A stretch of DNA of 64,000 bases. Source: Nocardia sp. BMG51109 (GTDB lineage Bacteria; Actinomycetota; Actinomycetes; Mycobacteriales; Mycobacteriaceae). Of this stretch, positions 1 through 11,500 are shown piece by piece (the first letter of the stretch is position 1; every line of letters begins with the position of its first letter). The stretch lies in contig NZ_JAFQ01000004.1 of assembly GCF_000526215.1 (NCBI RefSeq), positions 1,178,001 to 1,242,000 on the forward strand. Reading direction: 5' to 3'. The position numbers and the translations under genes were made by a program. The notes under the pieces were generated by a model. It did not search any database and had not been told where the DNA came from. It saw only the letters and a program-made list of their open reading frames with translations.

Positions 1-15
1 TGGGACCTGCTGAAC

Positions 16-1260
16 TCAGCCGCCCGTCACCGTGAGGTAGATCAGCAGCAGGTTGAGTACCGAGATCACCGCGGCGATCAGCCAGGCGGCGGCGGTGGTC
101 CAGCGGTGGTTGGTGTCGGGGCCCATCAGGGTGCGGTCGCTGGTGAAGCGGACCAGGGGGATCAGGGCGAACGGGATGCCGAAGGACAGGACGACCTGGG
201 AGATGATCAGGGCGCGGGTCGGGTCGATGCCTACTGCCAGGATGATCAAAGCCGGGAGGAGGGTGATCAGGCGGCGCAGCAGCAGGGGGATGCGGCGGCG
301 CAGCAGCCCTTCCATGATCATCGCGCCGGCGTAGGCGCCGACCGATGTGGACGCCAGGCCGGAGGCCAGCAGGCCGACCGCCAGCAGCAGCGCCGCCCAC
401 GGGCCCAGGGCGTCGCCCACCGCGGCGTGTGCGGACTCGAGGGTGTCCACCTCGCCGCGGCCGTTCAGGGTGTTCGCGGCCATCAGCAGCATGGACAGGT
501 TCACCGCGCCGGCGATCACCATCGCCAGACCGACGTCGACGCGGGTGATCCGCAACAGCCGCGCGCGCTCCGGACCGGCGGCCGGTTGGCCGTGCCGATC
601 GCGGGACAGCGCCGAATGCAGGTAGATCGCGTGCGGCATCACCGTCGCGCCGATCATCGCCGCCGCCAGCAGCACGCTCTCCGCGCCGTCGAAGCGCGGC
701 AGCAGGCCGCCCACCGTGCCGGACGGCGACGGCGGCGAGATCACCACGCTGGCCATGAAGCCGATCGCGATGATCACCAGCAGGCCGATGATGACCCGCT
801 CGAACGGCTTCTGGCCGCGCCGGTTCTGCACCGTCAGCAGCCCCATCGAGACCACGCCGGTGATCACGCCGCCGAGCAGCAGCGGGAGATCGAACAGCAG
901 GTACAGCGCGATCGCGCCGCCCACCACTTCGGCCAGATCCGTTGCCATGGCGACCAACTCGGCCTGCACCCAGTACGCCAGCCTGGTCGGCCGGCCGGAC
1001 CGGTCGCGCACCACCTCCGGCAGCGTGCGACCGGTGACCAGGCCCAGCTTCGCCGACAGGAACTGCACCAGCGCGGCCATCACGTTGGCCAGCACGATCA
1101 CCCACACCAGCAGGTAGCCGAACTGCGCACCGGCGCTGATATTCGACGCGACGTTGCCGGGGTCGACGTAGGCGATGGCGGCCACGAAGGCCGGGCCGAG
1201 CAGGATGGTCGCCGACCGCGCCCGGCGGAACGACGTGCGGGGCGGGGCGGCGGTGCTCAT
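16..1260 (-). CDS. mntH: Nramp-family Mn2+/Fe2+ transporter (MntH)
   Basis: A 414-residue integral membrane protein of the Nramp (SLC11) family, which imports Mn2+ or Fe2+ with protons across the cytoplasmic membrane. The family metal-site motif DPGN is near residue 33 and the second signature MPHAIYLHS is near residue 210. Roughly ten to eleven hydrophobic segments fill the remainder, and the length is typical of bacterial MntH. The ATG at 1260 opens a short basic N-terminus (RTSFRRARS) just before the first membrane span. No strong Shine-Dalgarno is seen: GGAG lies about 16 nt upstream and the leader is AT-rich. The gene is downstream of the mycolyltransferase on the same strand with a 67-nt gap. 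It may be part of the metal economy of the strain and need not belong to the peptide locus. Family assignment is secure; metal preference is inferred. Confidence 0.93.
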   Translation of the reverse strand: MSTAAPPRTSFRRARSATILLGPAFVAAIAYVDPGNVASNISAGAQFGYLLVWVIVLANVMAALVQFLSAKLGLVTGRTLPEVVRDRSGRPTRLAYWVQAELVAMATDLAEVVGGAIALYLLFDLPLLLGGVITGVVSMGLLTVQNRRGQKPFERVIIGLLVIIAIGFMASVVISPPSPSGTVGGLLPRFDGAESVLLAAAMIGATVMPHAIYLHSALSRDRHGQPAAGPERARLLRITRVDVGLAMVIAGAVNLSMLLMAANTLNGRGEVDTLESAHAAVGDALGPWAALLLAVGLLASGLASTSVGAYAGAMIMEGLLRRRIPLLLRRLITLLPALIILAVGIDPTRALIISQVVLSFGIPFALIPLVRFTSDRTLMGPDTNHRWTTAAAWLIAAVISVLNLLLIYLTVTGG

Positions 1261-1327
1261 GAATTTATTTTACGGGTCTCCGAACTTTTTGTTGAGCTGA
1301 CCCTGTAAGAATCGGCTGCGCTGCTGG

Positions 1328-2410
1328 TCAGATCCCCAGGCCCCGGGCCAGCACGGGCCAGGAGTTCATGAAATCGTCGCGCCAGTAGCCCCACGAGTGC
1401 GTGCCCGAGTCGCGGAAGTTGTAGGTCGCGGGGATGGCCAGCGAGTCCAGCTTCGTCTTCAGGTTGTGGGTGCAGTAGTTGGTGCCGGCCTCGATGACGC
1501 CGCCGACCAGGATCTGATTGGCCACGCCGTAGGAGCCGGGCAGCGCATACGGGCCGTTCATGGTGTCGTAGACGCCGGGCAGGCCGTTGCCGGTGGAGAT
1601 GTACATGTCCAGGCCGCGCAGCTTGTCGGCGTTCACGTACGGGTCGTTCTCCACCCAGGCCGGGGAGTCGTCGGGGCCGTACATGTTGGTGACGTCACCG
1701 CCGCCCCAGGTGTTCACCGTCAGCTTGACGAATTCCTGGCCGGTCGGGTCGCTGGTCTGGGCGCAGCCGGAGTAGGCGGCGGCGGCCTGGTACAGGCCGG
1801 GCTTGTGGATCGGCAGGTTCAGCACCGTGGTGCCCGAGGTGGACAGGCCCGCGACGGCGTTCTTGCCGTTGGTGCCCAGCGCGCCGTCGATCAGCGGCGG
1901 CAGCTCCTCGGTGAAGAAGGTGGTCCACTTGTTGCGGCCCAGGGTGGGGTCGTCGTTCACCCAGTCGGTGTAGTAGCTCCACTTGCCGCCGATCGGCTGG
2001 ACCACGTTGACGTTCTTGTCGCCGAGGAAGCCGTGCACGATATCGGTCTTCTTCTGCCAGGAGGCGTCGTCCTGGCCGCCGCCCGCGCCGTTGAGCAGGT
2101 AGAGCGTCGGCCGCGGTTCGGAGGCGTCGGCCGGGCGCTGCACGTCGACGGGGAAGGTCTTGTCCATCGCGGCCGAGTACACGTACAGCCGGATGTTGCG
2201 GTCGTCGGTATAGGTGGCACGGGAGATATGGGAACCGTCGGGGGCCTTCGGATCACCCAGCAGCTGCTTGCCCGCGATGACCGGGTCCTCGGCCGAGGCG
2301 GTGGGTGCGCCGACTCCGGCAACGACACCAGCGAGAACTCCGGTTGCCGCGGCGAGCGCGGCGGCGGCACGCAGGCCGCTGCGCCGGAAGTGTCGACGAA
2401 TCAATTTCAC
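1328..2410 (-). CDS. Secreted antigen-85-like mycolyltransferase / esterase
   Basis: An alpha/beta hydrolase of the antigen 85 / mycolyltransferase family, which transfers mycolic acids onto trehalose or arabinogalactan outside the cell. I chose the GTG start at 2410 because it gives a classic signal peptide: basic KLIRRHFRRSG, then an Ala/Val/Gly-rich hydrophobic stretch ending at ASA. The reading frame itself continues upstream to about 2560. The nucleophile is the Ser in GLSTSG. The C-terminal SGTHSWGYW matches the conserved catalytic-His box of Ag85 (GTHSWEYW in mycobacteria). A GLSTSG elbow instead of the mycobacterial GLSMA suggests the more divergent Nocardia/Corynebacterium branch. 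The gene lies 147 nt downstream of NRPS-C on the same strand, with a GC-rich hairpin between. Co-transcription is possible, but a role in peptide export or acylation would be speculation. Confidence 0.88.
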   Translation of the reverse strand: MKLIRRHFRRSGLRAAAALAAATGVLAGVVAGVGAPTASAEDPVIAGKQLLGDPKAPDGSHISRATYTDDRNIRLYVYSAAMDKTFPVDVQRPADASEPRPTLYLLNGAGGGQDDASWQKKTDIVHGFLGDKNVNVVQPIGGKWSYYTDWVNDDPTLGRNKWTTFFTEELPPLIDGALGTNGKNAVAGLSTSGTTVLNLPIHKPGLYQAAAAYSGCAQTSDPTGQEFVKLTVNTWGGGDVTNMYGPDDSPAWVENDPYVNADKLRGLDMYISTGNGLPGVYDTMNGPYALPGSYGVANQILVGGVIEAGTNYCTHNLKTKLDSLAIPATYNFRDSGTHSWGYWRDDFMNSWPVLARGLGI

Positions 2411-2480
2411 ACCTTCACTATCTGATCGGTTGTCGGTCCAGCGATTCCCGTCGGCGCCCCGTGCCGATACCCCTTCGGAG

Positions 2481-2498
2481 CGGGCGGCAACCCGCCCG
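2481..2498 (-). terminator. GC hairpin between NRPS-C and mycolyltransferase
   Basis: A perfect 7-bp inverted repeat (CGGGCGG / CCGCCCG) around a 4-nt loop sits in the 147-nt gap after the NRPS-C stop. There is no U-tract. It could be an actinobacterial-type terminator or attenuator, but nothing more than the stem supports this. Confidence 0.35.
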
Positions 2499-2556
2499 AC
2501 CCTACGGCCTTTGAAGTCGTCCGACCAGTGGAGATCGTTACGTGACGAGTGCCTCA

Positions 2557-5500
2557 TCACGCGCCGCCGCCGTCCTCGGTCACGGCGTCATCGCTGCTGG
2601 CGAGCTGTTTCGCCAGCCGAGGCCCGATCTCCGCCAGGGCCTCCGGGGCGACCATCTCCTCGTGCCAGGCGGCGACCGGATATTCGGCGACCTCCCCGTC
2701 GACGTAGGCGCACCACTTGCCGGCGGCGGTGTCGTGGTCGCGGGCCGAGAAGTAGTCGAGACGGCCGCGGAAGATCGCGGGGCGGTGGTCGGCGATCAGC
2801 TCCGCCGAGCGGACGGCGCTGCGGTAGATGCGGCGCACCCGGTCCGGGGTGAGCAGGGCGAGGTCCGGCGGGATGGTGGCGTGCAGGGTGGCCACCGCCT
2901 CGTCGCTCAGATCGTGCACGTCGGCCTGCTCATCGGGACTACCGACCAGGATCTCCGCGCCGATGCCGATCTCCGCCAGCGCCTCCCGGACGGCGGCGTG
3001 GAAGTCGGTGACGTCGATCTCGGTGTGGCTGTCGAGCAGCGCCAGCAGTCCCACGCGCGCGCCGTCGGATTGCAGCGCGGTGGCGACCGCGTGCGCCAGC
3101 ACGCCGCCCAGCGACCAGCCCAGCAGGTGATACGGGCCCTGCGGCTGCACCCGGCGGATCTCGGTGACGTAGCGGGCGGCCATGTCCCACAGCGATTCCG
3201 GCAGATAGCCGTCCTCCGACAGCGCAGGCGATTGCAGGCCGATGATCGGCCGGTCCTCGACGTAACGACCCAGTCCGGCGTAGCACCAGGACAATCCGTA
3301 CATCGGGTGGATGCAGAACAGCGGGGCGCCGGCACCGTCGGAGCGGATCGGCAGCAGCACGTCGAGCGCGGCGTCGGAACCGAGGTCGAAGTCGTACTCG
3401 CCGCCCTGCGCGCCCTCGATTCGTTGTGCCAGAGCCGAGACGGTGGAGCCGGTGAAGAACCACTGGACCCGGACCTGGGTGCCGGTCAGCTCGCGCAGGC
3501 GGCCGACCGCGCGGGTGGCGATCAGCGAATTGCCGCCGAGGTCGAAGAAATCGTCGTCGGCGCCGACCCGGTCGAGGCCGAGGATCTCGCCGAACACATC
3601 GGCGACCGCCTGCTCCAGCGCGGTCTCGGGGACGCGGTAGGGGCGCGCGGACATCCGCGGCTGCGGCAGCGCCTTGCGGTCCAGCTTGCCGCTGGCGTTC
3701 AGCGGCAGTTCGTCCAGCACCACCAGGGCGGCCGGAATCATGTAGCCGGGCAACGATTCCCGCGCGTAGGAGAACAGCGCGGACTCGTCCACACCCGCCG
3801 GACCCGCCGGGACGACGTGGGCGACCAGGCGGTCGCCCGGACCGCCGCGGGCCAGCGAGACCACGGCGTGCCGCACCGAGGGATGCGCCGCGAGCACCGA
3901 TTCGATCTCGCCGAGTTCGACGCGCTGGCCGCGCAGTTTCACCTGGAAGTCGCTGCGGCCCAGGTACTCCAGGGCACCGTCGCGCCAGCGGACGATATCG
4001 CCGGTGCGGTACAGGCGCCCGCCGCCGGCGTGCGCGACGAAGCGTTCGGCGGTCGGCCCGGGTGCGCCCAGGTAACCGCGAGCCAGCTGGACCCCGGCCA
4101 CATAGAGTTCGCCGGGCGATCCGGGCGGGACCGGGAGCAGCTGGCGATCGAGGACGTGCACGTGGGTGTTGGCGACCGGGGCGCCGATCGGAACCGCCGC
4201 GCCCGCAGCGTGGTTCGCCGGCTTCCTGGGCCCCGAGGGATCCGGCCACGCGGTGACGACGGTGGCCTCCGCGGGGCCGTACCAGTTCACCAGGTCGGCG
4301 TGCTCGAACAGTGCCGCGAACTCCGCCGCCGTCGCGCCGGACAGCGCCTCGCCCGCGGCGAACACCCGGCGCAGCGACGGACAGCCCTGCGACAGGCCGG
4401 GATTGGCGGTGGGATCGAGGAAGGCGTCCAGCATCGACGGGACGAAGTGCACGGTGCTGACCGACCGCTCCTCGATCACCCGCGACAGGTAGGCCGGGTC
4501 GCGGTGGCCGTCGGGTTCGGCGATCACCAGGGCGGCGCCGGTCTGCAACGGCCAGAACAGCTCCCAGGCGGAGATGTCGAAGGTGATCGGGGTCTTGTGC
4601 AGCACCACGTCGCCGGTGTCGTGCGGGTAGCCGCGCTGCGCCCAGCGGAGCTGGTTGGCCATCTGGCGATGGGTGATCGCCACGCCCTTGGGCCGGCCGG
4701 TGGAGCCGGAGGTGTGGATGACGTACGCGACGGTGTCCGGGTGCGGCTCCGGGAACGGTTGTGCCACAACATCGATCGGCAGATCCAGCGTGTCGACCGC
4801 GACCGGCGGTGTGCCGGTGCCGGTGTCGAAGCCGTCGGCGGTGGTGGTCAGCACGCACACCGGAGCGGTGTTGCCGAGCACGAACTCGTTGCGTTCGGCG
4901 GGATGGTCCGGATCCAGCGGGACGTAGCCGCCGCCGGCCCGCAGCACCGCGTAGATCGCGACGACCAGGTCGATCGAGCGCCGCATGGCCACGGCCACCA
5001 GCGATTCCGGTCGCACGCCGCGGGGTGCCAGCTCCCCCGCCAGCGCCCGGGAACGGGTATCCAGCTCGTGGTAGGTCAGCACGGTGTCGCCGAAATACAG
5101 CGCCGGGGCCTGCGGGGTGCGCGCCACCTGGGCGTCGAACAGCGACAGCAGCGTCGCGTCGTCGAGCAGGGCGGGCGCCGCGGTGGCGTTGCGGGCGGCC
5201 AGTTCGGCGCGCTCGCAGTCCAGCAGCGCGTCCACCTCGGCGATCCGCGCGTCCGGGGTGTCGACGAAGCGGCAGATGAGGCCCGAGAGCCGATGGGCCA
5301 GCGTCTCGGCGGCGGGCTCGTCGAAGACGTCGCGCAGGTACTTCAGCGAGACCCGCAGCTGATTGTCCAGCACCACCAGCACCGTCACCGGGTAGTGGGT
5401 GCCGTTGACCGAGCCGATGCCGGTGATCCGCATGCCGTCGATCGAGCCGACCCGGTCCAGGCCCTCGCGGTCGATCGGGAAGGACTCGAACACCACCAGC

Positions 5501-8500
5501 GAGTCGAAAAGCCCTTCCACGCCGGCGGTTTCCTGAATATCACTCAGGCCCAGGTAGTGGTGGTCGAGCAGGTCGGCCTGCTCGGCCTGCAACCGGCGCA
5601 GCAGGCCGGCGAGGGTTTCGGTGGCGGCCAGGCGCACCCGCACGGGGATGGCGTTGAGGAACAGGCCGACCATCGACTCCACGCCGGGCAGGGCCGGCGG
5701 GCGGCCGGACACGGTGGCGCCGAACAGCACGTCGTCGCGGTCGACGCTGCGGCCGATCAGCAGGCCCCAGGCCGCCTGCACCACGGTGTTGACCGTCACG
5801 CCCAGGCGCGCGGCCAACCGGGTCAGGCCGGTGGTGTCGGCGACCGACAGCTCGAAACCGACTTCGCCTACGCCGCAGGATATTTCGCGGCCCGGATCGA
5901 CCGGGGCCAGCGGCGTCGGTTCGGTGACGCCCGACAGCGCCCGCCGCCACGCGGCCCGTGCGGCCTCGGGATCCTGGGCGACCAGCCACGCCAGGTACTC
6001 GCCGTAGGAGCGGGCCTGTTCCGGCAGCCGCGAATGCGGGCCGAGCGCGTACCGGGTCAGCAGGTCCTGCATGAGCAGCGGCATCGACCAGCCGTCGACG
6101 AGGATGTGGTGGCTGGTCACCAGCAGCCGGTAGTCGTCGTCCAACTCGCCCGCCGCGGTGCGGATCAGGGTGAACCGCAGCAGCGGGGCGGCGCTCATAT
6201 CGAAGCGGTCGGCGTAGTCGCCGGCCGTGATCCGGGCCAGTTCCGCCTCGGCCGCCTCGGCGTCGAGGGTGCCGAGATCGACCGTGCGCCAGGGCACCTC
6301 GACCCGATCGAGCACCACCTGCACCGGGTTGCCCGCGGCGTCGGCGGCGAAGGCCACCCGCAGGTTGTCGTGCCGGTCCAGCACTGCCTGCGCGGCCTGC
6401 CGCAGCCGCCGCTCGTCCACGCTGCCGTGCAGGTCGAGGGTGAACTGGGTGGTGTAGACGTCGACGGAGGACTCGGCCAGCAGGGCATGGAACAGCATGC
6501 CCGACTGCAACGGCGTCACCGGCCAGGCGTCGGCCAGGCCCGGGTACGCGTCGTGGAGCCGGTCGATATCGTTCTGCGCCAGCCGAACCAGCGGGAAGTC
6601 GGACGGGGTGAACCCGCCCGCCCCCGCCCGGGTGCCGTGTTCGGCCAGTCCGCCCAGCGCCCGAACCCAGTGTCCGGCAAGCTCCTTCACCTGTTCGACG
6701 TCCAATACCGCGGCCGCGTAGTCGAATCGGGCCAGCAGGCCGTCGTCGGTGGCCTCGATGGTGACGTCCAGGAACAGGTCGGGCGACGCGATGTCGGGAA
6801 CCGGCCGGGCGGGGCGCAGGTCGCGGTAGCGGAATGCGGTGCGCCCGTGGGCGAGTGCGGCCAGCTCGTCGGAGGTGCCCGGGTTCAGGTAGCGCAGCAG
6901 GCCGTAACCGGCACCCCGGCCGGGCACGGTGCGGCGCTGCTCCTTGACCAGCGCGATCACCGCTCCGGCGGCGGGCCCGCCCAGCAGGGCGTCGTCCACG
7001 TCGATACCGTCGAGGCCCAGCACGAACGGGTAGGCGGCGGTGAATCCGCCCACGGCGCCGGCGGATTCGGGACCCGCCGCCGTGCGGCCGTCGGCGAACA
7101 GCCGCACGACCGGGCCGAGGAGGTCGCCCGCCGGGCCCCGCTGGGTCGCCTGCGGCAGCAGCGAGGTGCTGTCCGGGTCGATCACGGCGAAACCCGCCCG
7201 CTGCCGCCGGGCCGGCTCCAACGCCAGCGCGAGGGCGGCCAGCAGCACATCCTCGACCGCGGCGTGGTAGGCGGCGGCCACGGCATCGACCGCGGCGGCG
7301 CCCTCGGCGGTGATGCCCAGCGACACCCGGCCGCGGGAGCGGGTATCGAGGCCGTCGATCGGGAAATCCGCCGGAGCATCCCGCAATGCCCGTTTCCACC
7401 AGGCCATGTCGTCGACGGTCGACTGGTCGAGGGCGCGCTCGGACAGCGTGCGCGCCACACCGGCCGCGGCGTCGGGGGCCACCGGGTCGGCGGCACCGCC
7501 GGACCAGGCCGCCGCCAGCTCGTCGACGATGCCGCGCCAGGAGACGTCGTCGACGACCAGGCCGGTGGCGACCACCACGAGAGTCATCGGAACGCCCTGT
7601 GCGACAAACTCGTCGGTGCCGTCGGTATCCGCCGGCGCGATCAGGCCGAAGCAGATGTTGCGGCCGGACGCCGGGTCCAGGTCCGCGGCCAGGGTGCGCA
7701 CGGCGATCTCGGTGGTGTCCTCGGTGGGGATGAACCACCGCAGCGCCGCCCCCGGCACGGCGTCGGGAACGACCAGGTGGGCGCTCACCGGCCCGGTGTA
7801 TTCCGGAACCTCGTCGCGGCGGACGAAGCGGGCTCCGGCGTCGGACTCGGCGGTGACGACGGGCAGGAATTCGGTGACGGCCTCGGCCGAGGCGACCGGC
7901 AGGAGTTCGGTTCCGGCGTCGAATACCGCGTCGCCCGGCGGCACGGGCAGCAGCTCCGTGACATATTCCGACGCCTCGTCCGGGCTGGACGCCCCCGGGA
8001 TCCGGCTCGCGAGACCCGTTGCGACGGCCGGATATTCGCCCGTATCGGCCACGACCGAGGGCACTCCGACGCCGACCGGCGGGCCGAACGGTTTGCCCGC
8101 GGACGCGTCCGGATCGTCGGAAACGACCGTGCCGTCCGTGGTTTCGAGGCGCGCCGACAGCATCGGGTGCCGGTCCAGCAGCGCCTGCACGGCCGCGCCC
8201 ACCCGGTCGGTCTCGCAGTCGGCGGGGATGTCCAGGACGACGGCTCGCCGGTCGCGGCCGGCGGGGTCGGCCGACAGCAACCGCGCCGCCCCCGGCGGCA
8301 GCGGCACCGGTCCGGTCGACGGCTGCTCGGGCGGCCGCTCGGTGACGACCCGGGCCAGCGCCTCGACGGTGCGGCATTCGAAGACGTCGCGCGGCGTGCA
8401 GAGCACGCCGCGGGCGCGCAGCCGCGACACCACCTGGATGGACATGATGCTGTCGCCGCCGAGGGCGAAGAAGTCGTCGTCCAGGCCGACGTGGTCCCGG

Positions 8501-11500
8501 CCCAGGACCTCGCCGATGACCTCGGCGATCGCCTGTTCGGCCGGGGTCTGCGGGGCCCGGTATTCGACGGTGTCCAGGACCGGCGCCGGCAGCGCCGCGC
8601 GGTCGAGCTTGCCGACCGGGGTGAGCGGGATCTCGTCCAGCGCCACGAGGGCGGTGGGGACCATGTACTCCGGCAGCGTGCGCGCCAGCTCCGCCGTGAG
8701 CGTCGCGGTGTCGATCTCCGCGTCCTGTTCCGGAAGCACGTAGGACACCAGAATCGTTGCGCCGGTGCCAGTTTCCCGGCCGATCGTGGTCGCGAAGCGC
8801 ACCTCGGGACGGGCGGTGAGGACGCTGTCGATCTCGCCCGGCTCGATCCGGAAGCCGCGGATCTTCACCTGGAAGTCGTTGCGGCCCACATAGTCCACGA
8901 CGTGTTCCCCCCGCCGCCAGCGCACCACGTCGCCGGTGCGGTAGAGGCGCTGCCCCGGCCGGCCGTAGGGATCGGCGACGAACCGGGCCGCGGTCAGTCC
9001 CGGCCGGTCGTGGTAGCCGCGGGCGAGCTGAATGCCGCCCAGATACAGTTCGCCCGCAACGCCTTCGGGCACCGGGCGCAGCCGGGCGTCGAGCACCAGC
9101 GCCCGCATGCCGCGGATCGGCGCGCCGATGGTCACCGCGTCGCCGGCCGCCAGCGGATCGCTGATGGTGGTCATGATGGTGGTCTCGGTCGGGCCGTAGC
9201 CGTTGTGGAAACGGCGGCCCACACCGTCGTGCGATCCGCCCCAGGTCGCCACCATGTCGGCCGGGACCGCCTCGCCGCCGGCGACGATCGCCCGCATGCC
9301 GGTCACCGCGGCCGGATCGAGCGAGGCCAGCACCGACGGGGTCAGGAAGGCGTGGGTGACGCCCTCGCGCCGGATGAGATCGGCCAGCTCGTCGCCGCCG
9401 ACGGTGCCCGGCGGCGCCACCACGAGTGCCCCGCCCGCACCGAGGGCGAGCAGCGTCTCCAGCATCGACGCGTCGAACGACGGCGAGGCGAAGGCGAGCG
9501 CCCGCGACCACCGGTCGAGCCGATAACGCTCGGTCTGCTCGGCGGCGAAGTTGGCCAGCCCGGCGTGCGTGACGACGACGCCCTTGGGCAGGCCGGTGGA
9601 ACCGGAGGTGTAGATGACGTAGGCGGCCTGATCGGTCCGCAGGGCGCCGAGCCGTTCGTCGTCGGAAATCGGTGCGCCGGAACGGTTGTCCACCTCGACG
9701 GCGAATTCCGGTGTGTCCAGGACGAGCCAGTCCGTGTCCATATCGGGCAACCCGGCGGCCGCGGCGCGGACCGTGACGCCCAGGGCCGCACCCGAATCCG
9801 CCACCATGTGTGCGATGCGGTCGGCCGGGTAGCCGGGGTCGACGGGGACGAACGCGGCGCCGGTCTTGGCGACCGACCACACCGTGACCACCGCCTCGAC
9901 CGAACGCGGAATCGCCACGGCCACCAGGGTTTCCGGTCCGGCGCCCAGCTCGATCAGTCGGCGGGCCAGCTTCGACGAAGCGGTGTCGAGCTGCCGGTAG
10001 GTGAAGCTGCGGCCGTGGAAGACCACCGCCGAACCGTCGGGATTCGCGGCGACGGCGGCCGCCATCAGCTCCGGCAGCGTGCGCGGCGGCTCGGCCGGGC
10101 CGCCCGCGCGGCGTACCAGGCCGGCGTGCTCGGAGTCGTCGAGCAGCGCCAGGTCCCCGGCCGGGACCGTCGGGTCGGCGGCCGCGGCGGCCAGGATGCG
10201 GCGGAACCGGCGGCCGAAGTCCTCGACCGTCGCGGCGTCGAAAAGGTCGCGGGCATAGGTGAACTCGGCAGCCAGTCCGGCCTCGTCGCCGTCCTCGGTG
10301 CGCAGTTCGCGCACGGTCAGCAGCAGGTCGAACTTGGCGGTGCCGGCCGCCGGGTCGAGCGCGGTCAGGCTCAGGCCGGGCAGCTCGAAACCCGACGTGG
10401 TGAGGTTTTCGAACGACAGCGCCACCTGGAACAGCGGGTGCCGGGCCGCCGAACGCGCCGGATCCACGGCCTCGACCAGCCGCTCGAACGGGATGTCGGC
10501 GTGGGCGAAGGCGCGCAGGCCGGCCTCCCGGTTGGCGGCCAGCAGCTCGGCGAAGCGGCGGCCGGGTGCGACCCGGCTGCGCAGCACGAGCGTGTTGACG
10601 AACATGCCGATCAGATCGTCGAGTTCGCGCTCGCCGCGGCCGGCGATCGGGGTGCCGACGGCGATGTCCTCGGTGCCCGAGAGCCGGGCCAGGAACACCG
10701 TGAACGCGGTGTGCACGACCATGAACAGCGTCGCGTTGTGGGTGCGCGCGAGTTCGGTGAGTGCCGCGTGCACGTCGGCGTCGACGACGAACGCCGTCTT
10801 CCCGCCGGCGAAGGACTGGGCGGGGGGCCGGGGACGGTCGGCCGGGAGATTCAGCTCGTCCGGCAGGCCCGCGAGTTCCTTTGTCCAGTAACGGAGTTGG
10901 GCGCCGGCCACCGACTCCGGATCGTTCTCGTCGCCGAGCACGGTGTGCTGCCACAGCGCGAAGTCGGCGTACTGGATCGGCAGCGGTTCCCACGCCGGAT
11001 CCTGGTCGTCGGAGCGGGCGACGTAGGCGAGCATCAGGTCCCGGGTCAGCGGGCCCATCGACCAGCCGTCGGCGGCGATGTGGTGGGCGACGAAGACCAG
11101 CACGTATTCGGTGGCGGTGAGCTGGAACAGCCGGACCCGGAACGGGATCTCGGTGGTGACGTCGAATCCCGTCCCGACCAGCCGGGCGACCTCGTGCGCG
11201 ACGCGCTCCTCGCCGATCCGGACCGGCGTCGGATCCACCGGCACCTCGTCCGGCGCGAGGATCCGCTGCTCCGGGCCGTCCGGGGTCTGCGGGTAGATCG
11301 TGCGCAGGACCTCATGGCGCGCAATCAGATCCGTGATCGCCGCCCCCAGTGCGGGCACGTCCAGCGTGCCCGACAACCGGATCGCGGCCGGGATGTTGTA
11401 CACCGCCGCGGACGTATCGAACTGGTTGAGGAACCACATCCGCTGCTGGGCGAACGACAGCGGGAGCCGATCCGGGCGCGGCGCGGCGACCAGCGGCGTG

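Noticed and set aside
5540..10993. 1,800-codon minus-strand frame inside NRPS-C in another frame
   Set aside because: Arg/Pro/Gly-rich translation with no motifs; the overlapping frame carries complete NRPS domains.
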